DNA of 64,000 bases from Smittia aterrima (taxonomy: Eukaryota; Arthropoda; Insecta; Diptera; Chironomidae): positions 5,156,243 to 5,220,242 of the forward strand of contig CP093829.1 in assembly GCA_033063855.1 (NCBI GenBank), in the 5' to 3' direction. A program made the translations under genes and the position numbers. Within the stretch, counting starts at the first letter, position 1. Every line of letters starts with the position of its first letter. This document shows positions 15,201 through 26,600 of this stretch, in pieces. The notes under the pieces are model-generated. The model had not been told where the DNA came from. It saw only the letters and a program-made list of their open reading frames with translations, and did no database searches.

Positions 15201-18200
15201 AAAAACACGAGAAGCTTTCGAGATCTGCAGAGCAAAGTTGAAGTTTAAAAATTCTTTAGAAAGAGAGAGAAGAAAAACAATTTTCGTAATTTTGAACTCA
15301 AGGTTGACGCTCACAAAATCTTGTGATTACTTATCGCTCCATTTGAGAGGCTTAACTTTATTGAATCAAATAGAAAATTACTTGACGAATTATTTATGAC
15401 CAACGTGGCCATGTTTGGATTTGACGGAAGAGAGCATCTCCAGGACAAGCAGTGGCAGTGTCTTGACGATGACCCAAAAGTCTGTAGGTGGTGGTAAGAC
15501 GTCCCCAATCGCGAGCGCAAATAATGAAAGCTTGTGCGTTGTTCATGGCAGCGGCAGTTGGCAAAACTGAGGTGTGAGTTCCAAGGAAGCAGAAACCAAT
15601 CGAGCGAGAGTTGAATCCTGGAGAGTGAGCTCCTTGACGGTTCCAGCCGCGACCTTCATAGATCACTCCAGTGTCTCCAACGCAGAAATTGTAACCAATG
15701 TCAGCCCATCCGTTGCTGTTCATGTGGAAGTTTTGGATGTTTCTCATTTGAGTATCGCAGGCAGCTTGATTGGCGCAACGAGCTCCAGCGGTGTGATGGA
15801 CAACGAAGGCATTTGGAGGTTGAGTGGGCAAGTTTCCTGTGGTAGCAGCACGAGCACCCCAAGCAGCGCGAGTACGAATGCTAGCACAAGGGCCAGTTTG
15901 AGCGTTAGCTCCAATTGCCAAAGCGGCGACAACTAATGCGATGAAACACTTCATTTTTCTCGATTAAGACTAAATTTTTTCAATCGCTCGTCTCTTATTT
16001 ATTCGAAAATCTTATCGGAAGATCGAGAGTTTTTTGTGGTGACAGCAGCAAAAAATTAATCTCGAGATATCTTATCGAGCTACTTAAATATTTTGACGCA
16101 CATTGAAGGCTGATTGGAGGAATGGTTTCATCCGAAATTAAATTATCAAAGAGCTCAAAATAGTTTAATAAACGTGACGAAGAAGTCACAGGCTTGAAAG
16201 GCTTGAGCATTCCTGAGATAAATTTTTTCGAGAGCTTTCGTTGTTTATAATTTTATTTGATTGAGTGTTTCTTGTGATTGGCTAAGCGCCAATAATTTGA
16301 TAAGAAATTGTTATTTTTAGAGTTCACAATCAAACATAATCGAGAGACGCGTTATATCGAGAGTCGAGGGATTTAAAGTTCAAAATATCGATAACATCTT
16401 GCAACACTTGAAACTCAATTGTAGAAAAACTTTTTAAAAATTTCTCGAAACTTTTCCTTTTGAAGCAGCTTCGTCGTCATCGTTGTTCGCACGAAGCCAA
16501 CAAAAGTGAACTTTTCCGTCGACTCGAAGAACTTTCCTGGCGAATGGAAAGTTGATGTTACAAAGCGTCGAAAGTTTGTTGATAACAATTAGAAGAACTT
16601 CTTCGTTAAACTACGCGAAAAACATTTAATTCCATGACTCGCATGCTCGGGACTCAATGAAAGCCGCTTAATTAGAGGAAAACCATTGTTGGCACGTTCA
16701 TCGAATGCGGAGACATGTTGTCGCGAGGTGACATAGCAAATAATCTCATAAGCCTCCTTTAGCTCGCTTTTAATATTCATGTGAGTTGAGGATTGAGAAC
16801 AAGAGGAAGCAAAAATCGTACACGACAACGAAAGGTTGAATTCCTCGAGTCGTGCATGGCAGCTCAATACGCACAGAAAGCTCAGGAATTCCTATTGGAT
16901 TCACCTCACGAATATTTAATGTCCCACATATTTGCGGATGGAAAATTCTCGAAGAAATTCATGGATCTTAAACTTTAATAATAGTAAGACGATATCAAGC
17001 GTAAAAAACTTCTCTCACACTCTCCTTCTCTTCGTCGCTCGACGAAAGATTATTCAGTTGTGAAATTCTATGCCAGTGAAGCTTTTCTCTCTCTTTAGCC
17101 ATGAAACGACTCGTCGTCGCTTTTAAATCGTGTCATTCGATGGAAAACATTTTCAATCCACAGCTTCCCTGTTTTTCTATTCAAACTTTTCCTTCCCCAC
17201 TCTCGCTTGAAGGAACAAGAACAAGAGCCTCGTACAAAAAATGGCGAGAAACTTTTTCAATTTACCCAGTTAATGGCACGTCATTTAGCATGGGAAAAAA
17301 ATCGACATGAATAAATCATACCTGCTTCACTGTTCATTGTGTTGCGAGGTCTTGGGGGTGGCCTGGGCGGAAGTCGAGGCGGTTGATCGTCCGTTGGTTC
17401 ATCGTTTATTTTGATGGCATTCTCATTACTGTCGCTATAGATGTCCATGCGATTTGAATATTTAGTGTCGTCCTGATTTGACATTGCATCACTCTCAACG
17501 AGTGGAGTCGTGCCCGGTCGCTTAGGTGAACGCAATCTCTGCTGATTATCTAAATTATTTCTATTTTTTTTAGGAGAAGGAATAAAAAGGAATCAATTTG
17601 ATGTTATCAACTTTAATGAACTCTCTCTCTCTTACAAGTTTCTCTTTGAAGCTCGACATGCTGCTGTTATCATTCCTGATGAACTCATTCCACTGCCGTC
17701 CTCTGTTCCACTTGGATTATTCTCATCACAGGAAATTAAGCGAGAGCTTCGGCCGCTTTGCAAACTGTGCTGCTCCGACGATTGTCTTTGATGGTGATGC
17801 GATGGCTGTTGCTGTCCATGCAGAGCACACTCACATGAGGCACTCGGAATATTTAAGTTTTGAGATGCTACACTGAGATTATAATGGATCATGTTACTGC
17901 ATCCACTCTGGCCGCTGTCGTTGTTACTAGCTGGCTGATTACATTCGCTGTTTGTCGAGCTATTGTTGTAAATCAAAATGCCATCCTGGAGCTGATGTTG
18001 CTGCTGTTGCTGTTGAAAGCTCCCTGGGAGAATGTGGTGCATATGCTGATTCAAGTGATTATGATTGAAATGGTTATGATGATGACTGTATGCTCCATTA
18101 GACGACGCTGAAAAATTGCTATGATGATGATGGTTGCCTAATGGCTGATGATGCAGACAATTGCATTCATGTTCGCATGTCGATGTCGTCGCTAGGTGGA

Positions 18201-18303
18201 ACTGCTGCTGTTGCTGTTGGAGTTGTTCAAGGCGAGATAAGCGATTTGGGCCGCAGCCAAGATACGGTATCGTTTCAATCGATGATGGGTCGGTCGATGT
18301 CAT
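258..18303 (-). CDS. N-terminal part of an unrecognised membrane protein with His/Gln-rich cytoplasmic region (partial, 3 exons)
   Basis: Three exons join in frame: 18303-17636, 17536-17322 and 424-258 (350 codons); the gene continues beyond the left edge. Phases fit exactly: exon 1 leaves TT before GTAAGAG, exon 2 starts A after CAGAG and leaves G before GTATGA, exon 3 starts TT after TTACAG and ends phase 0 at GTGAGT. Exon 1 is low complexity, with two poly-Gln runs, many His clusters and scattered Cys. Exon 2 is acidic and ends in a proline-rich stretch (RLPPRPPPRPR, about residues 278-288) that could bind SH3 domains. Exon 3 has one hydrophobic segment at about residues 304-326, followed by GYFETVPPFVPATL. 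A long hydrophilic N-terminus before the first membrane segment suggests a cytoplasmic N-terminus. I chose the ATG at 18303 because the conserved-looking MTSTDPSSIETIPYLG follows it; an ATG 57 nt upstream is in frame. I do not recognise the family, and it may have more membrane segments downstream. Confidence 0.6.
15357..15362 (-). terminator. Polyadenylation signal AATAAA of the PGRP gene
   Basis: A minus-strand AATAAA lies 32 bases after the stop codon of the PGRP ORF, a normal distance for a short insect 3' UTR. Confidence 0.55.
15394..15954 (-). CDS. Secreted peptidoglycan recognition protein, PGRP-SC-like N-acetylmuramoyl-L-alanine amidase
   Basis: Intact single-exon ORF of 186 residues, the usual length of short dipteran PGRPs. 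Residues 1-19 (MKCFIALVVAALAIGANAQ) are a signal peptide, so the product is extracellular. The amidase_2/PGRP domain fills the rest. Zinc and catalytic residues are all present: His in VVHHTAG (53/54), Tyr88 in DIGYNF, His162 in GHRQ and Cys170 in TACPG, so it should cleave peptidoglycan rather than only bind it. Cys60/Cys66 match the invariant PGRP disulfide, and Cys23/Cys146 fit the second. GW at 103-104 with Arg117 (SRSIG) fits the DAP-type pattern, by analogy. Family role: hydrolysing bacterial peptidoglycan in the gut or hemolymph and dampening IMD signalling. The gene sits in a large intron of a same-strand gene. AATAAA for this strand lies at 15362-15357. Cys91 and Cys122 are extra cysteines. 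Confidence 0.95.
   Translation of the reverse strand: MKCFIALVVAALAIGANAQTGPCASIRTRAAWGARAATTGNLPTQPPNAFVVHHTAGARCANQAACDTQMRNIQNFHMNSNGWADIGYNFCVGDTGVIYEGRGWNRQGAHSPGFNSRSIGFCFLGTHTSVLPTAAAMNNAQAFIICARDWGRLTTTYRLLGHRQDTATACPGDALFRQIQTWPRWS
15968..16077 (-). promoter_or_regulatory. Putative PGRP promoter with two CGATAAG GATA sites
   Basis: On the minus strand, two exact CGATAAG motifs lie at 16077-16071 and 16017-16011, about 60 and 120 bases upstream of the ATG. CGATAAG is the GATA-factor site typical of insect midgut and fat-body genes (serpent/GATAe). An AT-rich TATA-like AATAAATAA (16003-15995) lies about 31 bases before TTAGTC (15973-15968), which could serve as an initiator. I found no convincing NF-kB site. 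The core-promoter assignment is tentative. Confidence 0.4.
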
Positions 18304-20593
18304 TCTTCTTTCTTTCCTGCTTTTCTTCTTCAACCCAAAAACGATAAAATTACGAATCACCGGGTGAGAGTCAATAAACTTGGAATGATGTCGAGAATGT
18401 GGTTTCCGGCACTCGAGAAGTCATCATCATGTTTTTATCTTCTCGACATTTATGGACTGAGTTTGATCAGATCAGAACACAAAGCACCAAAAACAAAAAA
18501 GCGATGAAATCGAGCCAGTTCTGAAAAAGAGAAGAAAACAAAAAGTTAATTTGAATGTTCTTTTCTTCCTTCTTGTTCGTTAAGTTTTGTTTTGAGTTCA
18601 GGAGATACGAAACGTCTCCCCCTTCATTTTCTTTTCATATTGTGTAACAAAAAAAGAATTCGCCTGCACATGAAAAGTGCACACACAAAAAAAAAGTTGA
18701 AACGTCGAGTAAAGAAATGCAGGAAATTGAAAAATTCAAATTTCATTCTTTTTTTTTTGTATGAAGCGTCCCGAAATAAGAAAAGAGAGTTGAGAGGGAA
18801 GAATGAAAATTGCATGTGGTAAAGCTGTGCTGTTCCAATTTCACTCCATCCGAGATGAAAAAAAATTGCTTAAAAATCTGTTTAACAAGCAGCCTATTCA
18901 TGAGAGACAATCTTTGCCCCAGCTGCGGATGAGAGAAAACCTCGAGCGCTCTTCAACCCGAAAATCCTGTGACTGGCTAACAAAATTTTTGCACTCGAAG
19001 TGCTTGGAACGATTCCAAAACTGTCCGAAATTGAATTCCAACAGATTATGCGATGCAATAATTGATTTCGAGCTCATAAATTTAACTACAACAGCGTCCA
19101 TAGACTGCAAGCATCGACTACAAGATTGTTGAGATAGATTGGCGCATTCAAACGGCTTTTAACTTTTACCGCATTTCTCGACTTCGCAGCTCATCAAATT
19201 ATTCAATCAAGTCCGACGTGAACGAACGAGGTGCCTGTAATCATCGTGTAATCAGATTGGCTCCACTTAGTGTAAATATTTTATGATCTTTTCCTCTTTT
19301 TTCCGTCTCCACTCCCCGACATCAATCTCTCGATCGTTCTGTGCAATTTGCGATGATGCGAAAAGAAGGCTTAAGGTTTAAATTTCGATGCTCGATATGA
19401 AAATCTCTTCGCAATCGTCTTACAGAAAAGAAGATGAGTCGCTAAGGAAACAGAGGATTTGCCATTGAGAGCATGAAAGTTGTAACATCGACGATAAAAT
19501 ATAAAGACGAGAACGTGACGTAATTTACAAATCTCAACCTCATCATGACAATTTCTATTTCTCGAATCCTTTGAACTCTCGTCAAACCAACAAAGTTTCT
19601 TTGTAGAAACTTCAAACATTTTTCCACGATTTTTATTTTCTTTTGATGATGATGCAACAGAAGAACGTTTCGTAATCAGCTCAGAAGAAATTTATCTCGT
19701 TCATTTGCAAAAGCAAACAAAGAAAAAGGAGAAAGTTCATTGTGTATGTTGCAAGCATCAGTTTCTACATCGTTATCATTCATTATCATTGCGATATAAT
19801 GAGATATCATTACAGACATTTCTCCTTTTCTCTCGTCAATCGTTCGCTTGTTCATGTCTTTCATTGTGCGATTTGCTCTTGATGAAGTTTTCATTCACAA
19901 TGCGTTATCGAAACTTTACTGAAACAAAAGACGAACGAGAGCTCATCGCCATTGTTCGGAAGACAAAAAAAGAAAGAATTTCCTTTCTTTCCGATCGAGA
20001 ATGAACTTCATCATACAAAATTAAGTATCGATGAAGAATAACATTATTAACTTTTTTGCTTTCCTATCTCGTCCTCTTCTCTCGACAAATGTTCCATTCT
20101 GATGGTTCAATCGTGGGCGAAGCAGCAGCAGAAGCAGCCTCTTGAAACATTTTTATTTCAAATCAAGGGTCACCTCACAATCTTTCTTTTCTTCTGAGGA
20201 CTGTTGGGTCGGAAAATTAAATTCCATTTTGGATTCTTCCATGTCGTTACAAGCCAAACTCTCTCTCTCTCTCCTCTTAAGCCTCTTAAAGCTGTTCCGA
20301 TCTCGTTCTCGTTTCGCTTCCTTAAGAGGCTTCTGTTCTCGCTGTAACTATTTTCCTATTCAGTGATTCCGCCGCGAATGAATCTGAATTTAATTGGTAA
20401 ACATGGGGATAAGAGGGCAAAGAAAGTTATTCATAGATTGCCGGTAGCAGCTTGGAGATGAGATTGCTTGTGTCTCTATGGCGACGAAGGCAATAACGAC
20501 GATTTATTAAGTGCCCAACATAAACTTATCATTTCGTGAATCACCTTTCCCGGCCGTCGCATGAATCAATAGATTAGCCGCAACTACAAATGG

Positions 20594-20632
20594 CCATATT
20601 TAGTCTCTAAGGGCTTTAGTGACCAAATATGG
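20594..20632. promoter_or_regulatory. Hairpin containing a perfect CArG (SRF) box
   Basis: The 39-nt segment folds on itself with 15 of 17 positions paired around a 5-nt loop (GGGCT). The right arm contains CCAAATATGG (20623-20632), an exact CC(A/T)6GG serum-response element. The left arm starts CCATATTTAG, one base from the consensus. It could be a pair of inverted SRF sites or a transcribed hairpin. It is shorter than a typical insect pre-miRNA, and the flanks pair poorly. Confidence 0.35.
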
Positions 20633-23600
20633 TTGACGCGATTCTTTTACGTAATTTCATTCCTTTGCCGTCGAAAGGAAGAACATAATTTTTCTTTTTA
20701 GGTCAATTCACGAAGAGGAAGAAAAAAATCTCGGAGATAACTTATTTTTTATGTTGCTTTATTATGTTACGATGCTACTTCTCTCTAAAAACATTGTTTA
20801 TGGACTTTCTCGGATCATTTCATAATCGATTATTCCATCTTATGATGAATGCGAAGCGAAATTATAAGCAGCTTTTCCGCTAAAGATTGATGGAATGCGA
20901 GGAAGCATTTTTCATCTGAAATCGATGAAGCGGCGAAAGTCGAGGAAGCGAACGAGGTTTGGCTGCTCTGGGAGATATGGCAATGCATGAAATCACCGGA
21001 ACAAAAGACGAGAAGCAGTCGAAATCCTCCATTAAATCCCACAAGAAAGAAGCTTATCAACGTCCACGGCAATAAAAATTCAATATAAACTTCGCATTAA
21101 ATTCCTCAATGCTAATACAAATTTATTGGTTTCTTATCTCAAACACTCTTGTTCCTTCCTTGCTCCAACTATTCTTCCCAACCACTTCAAACTCTCTACA
21201 TTTGAGAAAGATTTTTTTCTGTATTTTTTATTGTTTCTGATCGAATGAGCTTTCAAGCTTCGATAGCAACAGCAAAAAGCGAAAGAAAGAAAACTTTCCG
21301 TTTCCGAGTGTTTCGTTCTGCTTCTCAGAGATTCATGAGCTTCAGACGAGAAATTGAGTTAAAGCTTCAGGTAGATTTCATTAGCTTATCAATCGCTTGG
21401 GGAATCTTTTTGCTCGAAAGTTATTAAATAAACTTTAATCTCATTTTATGAGAAGAGCATTCAATTTTCTATTGTAAGGATGGTTAATAAATTACGTCAG
21501 ACTTTGAGCTTTTGAGATTAAAGCTTTGAAAACCCTTTTACCAAAAAAGCTTCTGTTGACATAATTTATGAACATTCCCCAATTTAGTTTCAGGAATTTA
21601 AATTCTCCCAAAACATATTCTTCATGTTCAGACTCTATTAAGCACAAATCTTCTCCCTTTCCTCCGAAAGCAGCAGCCGAACGAGCAGACGAGGAAGAAA
21701 AAATCAAATGCAAATCTGTTTAAGCTCATGAAAAATTGTGAAACAACATTAAAGGATGTGTGTATATAAATTTTAAGTTATTGCCGAGCGCAAAAAGGCA
21801 GAAAAATTCCTCGTTCGTGTTCCCTTCTGAAGAGGAGAAAAAAAAACATTTTTTTTAGGAAGAAACGGATGAGGATGAGAAATGTAATAAAAGTTATTGG
21901 GATGATCAATTTTTATTGTCTTCGAGAAGGATGCTTGGGGAAATTTAATGGCTCTTCTAATGGAGTCAATAGAACGGAAAGTACAACTGAATATTGTTTC
22001 TATTTCATCCCCCAAAGGAAACAAGGTCGCATGGTGAAGACGTCTTTTATCGTCCTTAATCTCGTTTGATGTTGTCAAAAGATGAAACGAAACGGAACTT
22101 TTTCAAACGCTCATGTAAAAGGTAAAAAGACTTTATGTCGGAAAGACGAAGCTTTGAGGGATGTAAATGCTCATTGAACCTTAAAATAGTCAGAATCGAA
22201 TTAGCTTTTGAGTCAAATTTCATTTGCGACATCGCTTTCATCCGATTTCGTGCTATATCACTTTAACTTCTCATTGAAAGCTTTAAATTGAATCAAATCT
22301 GATACTCTCCGACATCGTTTCGATGGAGAGTTCGCAGCCGAAAGCAGTTAACCTTGCCTTTTCATCACGAACCAGCAGCAGCCCCTTGTTACATTTCATC
22401 GCATTGAGTTTTAGCTCTAGCTTGTAAAACGTTAACCGTAAAGTGAGAAGGGAACGAAAAACGAGCGAAAATCATTACCAATTATGCAAAACACGTTTAC
22501 AAAATAAATAAACGTCTGCAGCACCCATCAGAGAGAGAGAGAGAGTCTTTTTTTTGTGTTGGCTTTAAAATTACGTTCCTTCAACGGCAGAAATTGAGAA
22601 AATATTGGCTTGGCAACGCCAATCGTTCGCTTGCTTGTTCAGTGTTTATAATCTTACGCTTGAGAGCAAGCGAATCAATTCGATATCAATTTAGAAACAC
22701 TCAGAGATTCAATTTTGATTATCGAACTCCTGTTCTTCTCTCGACATGGTTTTGATTGATTTTATGCGAGCAGAATCGAAAAAGAATTCATCTTGACGAT
22801 TGATAAAATATCGTTTACAAAGATTGAATTCAGCTCAGCAAAATTCTTGAATATTTCAAGCTTCAACTTCGTTTTTCTTGCCACAACATTTTCCCTTCTG
22901 CTTACAAGAGTTTTGTAAATTCATTGGTGTAGCATTCATTTGCAAGTCAAGCGTTCTTAAACAAATTTGACATTTTGAGTTCTGAACAAATCAAAAATCG
23001 TTTTAAACTACACTTGCAGTCATTCTTACTTGAATGGTTTAGTCATTTGCTTCTAGATTCTCACTCAACGGACTGTTAGCTTTCTAGCTTTGATTCATGA
23101 AGGACTTGCTCTCTTAGATTCCAAGTGAAAACTTCAGCTCTCAAGCACATGTGAAGAGTTCACACAGCAAATGCTCGACATTGCATGAATATTTCAAAAA
23201 TATTCGCCCTCAAACTTGCTGTCTGCACTCTCTTCCACTTATGAGCTTTTATGTATTTCCATTAGTTTTTAATTTTCCGATGCCAGATGCCGGAATCTAA
23301 TTTCTCGAAAAAGAGGAAAATATTCGCAACCCGGAAAAATATTTTTATAGTTTTCGGATCTCCAAAAACTTCAAGGAATTGAGCAGCCGAGAAAAAAGGT
23401 TTTGAGGTGAAAGTTTGATGAAATTTTAATTCGAATGATTTGTTTCACTCAAGCTTCTCTTTCCAAAGGGGCTGCAAAAGAGATTACGTAACATTTGAAA
23501 ATTGTTGAGCATTGTTCGTCCCTTTCTTCGGAACAAACAGAAACAGCTTTTATTTTCATAAAATTTTCTCTCTTACATTTTTAATGAGAATTTAATTTGT

Positions 23601-26600
23601 GATATATGAAGAATAATTGCATGAAATTTTCATCGCTCGGAAATGTTGTTCTTGCGAGCCTTAATGAAACTGAGGCCTTTATTAATAATGTGTGAACATC
23701 AAAATTGCATGACTCCTCTACAATTTTCAGTTTCATGCACAGTCGTACGAATATTTTCAACCAGATCATAACTCTCGCTAGTTTCCACTCGCTCGCTTGT
23801 GATGTACGGAAACATGTGGCTTTTTCGCAAAACTGATAAATGTTGCATTGCATGAGACGCTAAGCCTTATTAAAGGCAAGAAAGAAGAAGAGCGTTCCGA
23901 GTGAAAAAAGATGAAATATTTCTTGGTGTGCTGAGGGGCAATCAATTGCAAAGCAAGCGCTTGGCGTAGAAGAAACAAGAAATTCTCTGCTTTCACGTAA
24001 AGCGCTTACAAGAATTCATAGTTGAAGCATCGTCGGTGCACTGGCATATGAATTATTCCATAAATACCATCTCATGCCACAGCTCCATTTCTCATACTTC
24101 GTTCTCTTCCTTTTGGCCAAAGAGGAATAACGAAAGAAAACTTTGCTGTAATTCCGCTTCGAAACATTCTCGTGCATTCTGAGCTTGTTGCAAGCGTCTA
24201 AGTAGATTCTGATGGTTTTTTGCTCAAATGAAAATAGAGAAATGATCAAGAAACACATGAATCGCAATTGCAATTGCTCGAAAGAGCGGAGATGAAAGTT
24301 ATGAGCTGGAATTAATTGAACGCATCTGAGTTTTGTTCCTGCTGCGAGAATAATTGCTTCAAACGAAAATGGCTTTCATCATCGATATAAATTGAGGGTA
24401 GAAGGAAGAGAGCAATGATAACTCTACAAGACAAAGTTTAATGAACACACGCGAGTAGCTTCGAGCGATTCAAAGTTATCAGAAATTTTTCACGGTTTGA
24501 TGAATGAACGAAACGTGTTTGAACAGCAAAAAAAGAACTGGAATGAGCGAACAAATCCTTTGAAGTTTCGCAATAAAAATACATCGCCACTGAATTATTC
24601 ATCAAGGCGAAATAAAATGCAGTTTGAAGTTGTTCGGTTCAGTCGCCACTGACCCGAGAGCTCAGAGTGTCAATTTCAATTTAAATGGACTTAATTTGAT
24701 TTGTTTTCGCCATCCATGTTGCTGATGAAAATCTCTCTAAAGTCAGAGTGACTCGGCCAGCAGCAACCTGCTGTGAGAATTAATTTGATAAATTTAAATA
24801 CGACTGCATGATTCAATTAAGATCAGTTAAGAGCAGAAGCGTGAATAATTTTTTGGAAGTCATTAAAACGATTTTTTTCATGACGTAGAAATATTTTTAT
24901 TTCTTTAAAAACACTTTCAGATTTTAATCTTCCCATTGACTCAAGAAATCTCCACACAAAGCAACTGCCAAACGCGAACTGCACGATAAAACAAGATCGA
25001 GGGAGAGAAATATGAAATTACTTATTGAATTTGTTTCATTTAATATTTATTTCTTTTTTTATTTGAGAAACAGCAGGATACGCCACAATTCGTTTTCGTT
25101 AGAGAGAAGAACAGAGTCGAACAACAAACAAGCGCACGAATGGAAGTCGACAAGGTAAACAAATTCGGAATCAAAGCTTACGGAAGAATTCTTACAAAAG
25201 TTTGCAGCGCAATTTCTCCTGGAATTCGATTTTATTTGTTCGTCATCGCGAGACACAAAAAGTGTCGTTAGCAGTTGCGATTCTCTTCGCTCTTTGCAAC
25301 ATGAAAGAGAATTATTATTTATTATGAAAGCTACCGTGATATATTGAAACATTTTTCGCCAAAAAATTGCCAATCCATTGATGTCAATAAACAATTGACA
25401 TGCTGTACGATAGTCGACGAATGAGTAATCGAAAATAACTAAAAAAAAACGAATTTCAATTACGAATTTTGTTTTATGGACAAAAAATAGTTTTTTGACA
25501 TTTTGCGTTGATTGGGAATTTTCGTTTTGGGTGAGGCGAGAACTGAAAAGTTTATAAATTACGTCAGAAAATATTTGAATTCCGAAAGCTTCTTTGACGT
25601 CAACGACATTCACGAATATTTCTCAATCGAAATAACTTTTCACGATAATTTCAAGTCGAGTTCAAATCGAGTTCACCTGCCCGCATTAAATTTCCCTCGA
25701 AAATTCGTTTCGTGTTTTTGAAACAAAACCTTTCTAGATTTCTGTGAAATTAGGAATCATCAATCATTGGTTTGATGCACAAGAGAGACCCATAAACGTA
25801 AGTGGACTTCACACCAAACATTCGAGTTTCTCTGAGAAACTCAAAAGAAGTTAAATTAATGCTCATTGAATTTCATTTCCATTAGTCAAGGTTGCTGTCA
25901 AAAGTAATCGGTCATCTGAAGAAACGATGAATCTACGCTTGGATGAAAGGAGCGACGGATGAGAATACCTCGCGGAGAAGCATAGTAAACAGAAATAAAA
26001 AACATTCAATTAACACCAAGTCACGCATTTCAAATTTCCATCCAAAAAAATAAATTCATTGCTGACGAATAGAAGTTCAACAATCAAACGAAAAAAGACA
26101 CAAATGGAAATCAATTTTCTAATTCCATTTGTAGACATTCTTGTGGCCTCTCCTCTCCCTCCTTTCATTTCGAAAAGTTTTCTGCAATAATTACCAATAA
26201 ATGGAGAATGAAATTTAATTGATTTCGACAGAGCCGAGAGTAGAGTGAGAGGAGATTTCAAAGCCATTTACCAGCACCTGTGATTTCTTATTTCCCTGCC
26301 TTGTGAATGAACGTCATAGCATTTGGCCAACGACGTCGGCTTGTTGTGTTCGAATTCTTAGATTTGTATGAAAGGCAAATATTTCTCTGAAATGCTATGG
26401 CTTCGAAACCAAAGAAGTCACGTCATTCTGCCTCAGAGTTGATGTTCTTATTATAATCTCAGTGTATTTATGTCGCAATGCAACGAGCGAGGGAAAGAAA
26501 AGAGCTTCAGATTTTCTATTCATTGTCTAACGTAGCATGAAGCGAGCACATTTGTTGTTCAAAGCTCACAAGAGAGAAGAAGAATGATTAAGTGCAATTT

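Larger units (their letters stand above)
425..17321 (-). other. 16.9-kb intron of the membrane-protein gene, hosting a nested PGRP gene
   Basis: This interval lies between the donor at 17321-17320 and the acceptor at 426-425, whose phases match. Apart from the PGRP gene at 15394-15954 I see no exon-like coding segment. Open frames of 60-150 codons occur on both strands, but they lack signal peptides, domains or splice-compatible ends. The rest is AT-rich single-copy-looking sequence with short CT/GA microsatellites, for example 6351-6360 and 9718-9733. First introns this long often hold enhancers; that is inference. Confidence 0.55.

Noticed and set aside
15574..15936. 120-codon plus-strand ORF
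   Set aside because: Antisense shadow of the PGRP gene; Ser/Ala/Thr content mirrors the Ala-rich coding strand.
17598..18347. Plus-strand ORFs opposite the His/Gln-rich exon
   Set aside because: They are complements of CAG/CAT-rich coding sequence on the minus strand and have no features of their own.
20279..20332. Inverted repeat AAGCCTCTTAA with 32-nt spacer
   Set aside because: Eleven base pairs next to CT-rich repeats; could arise by chance and has no further structure.
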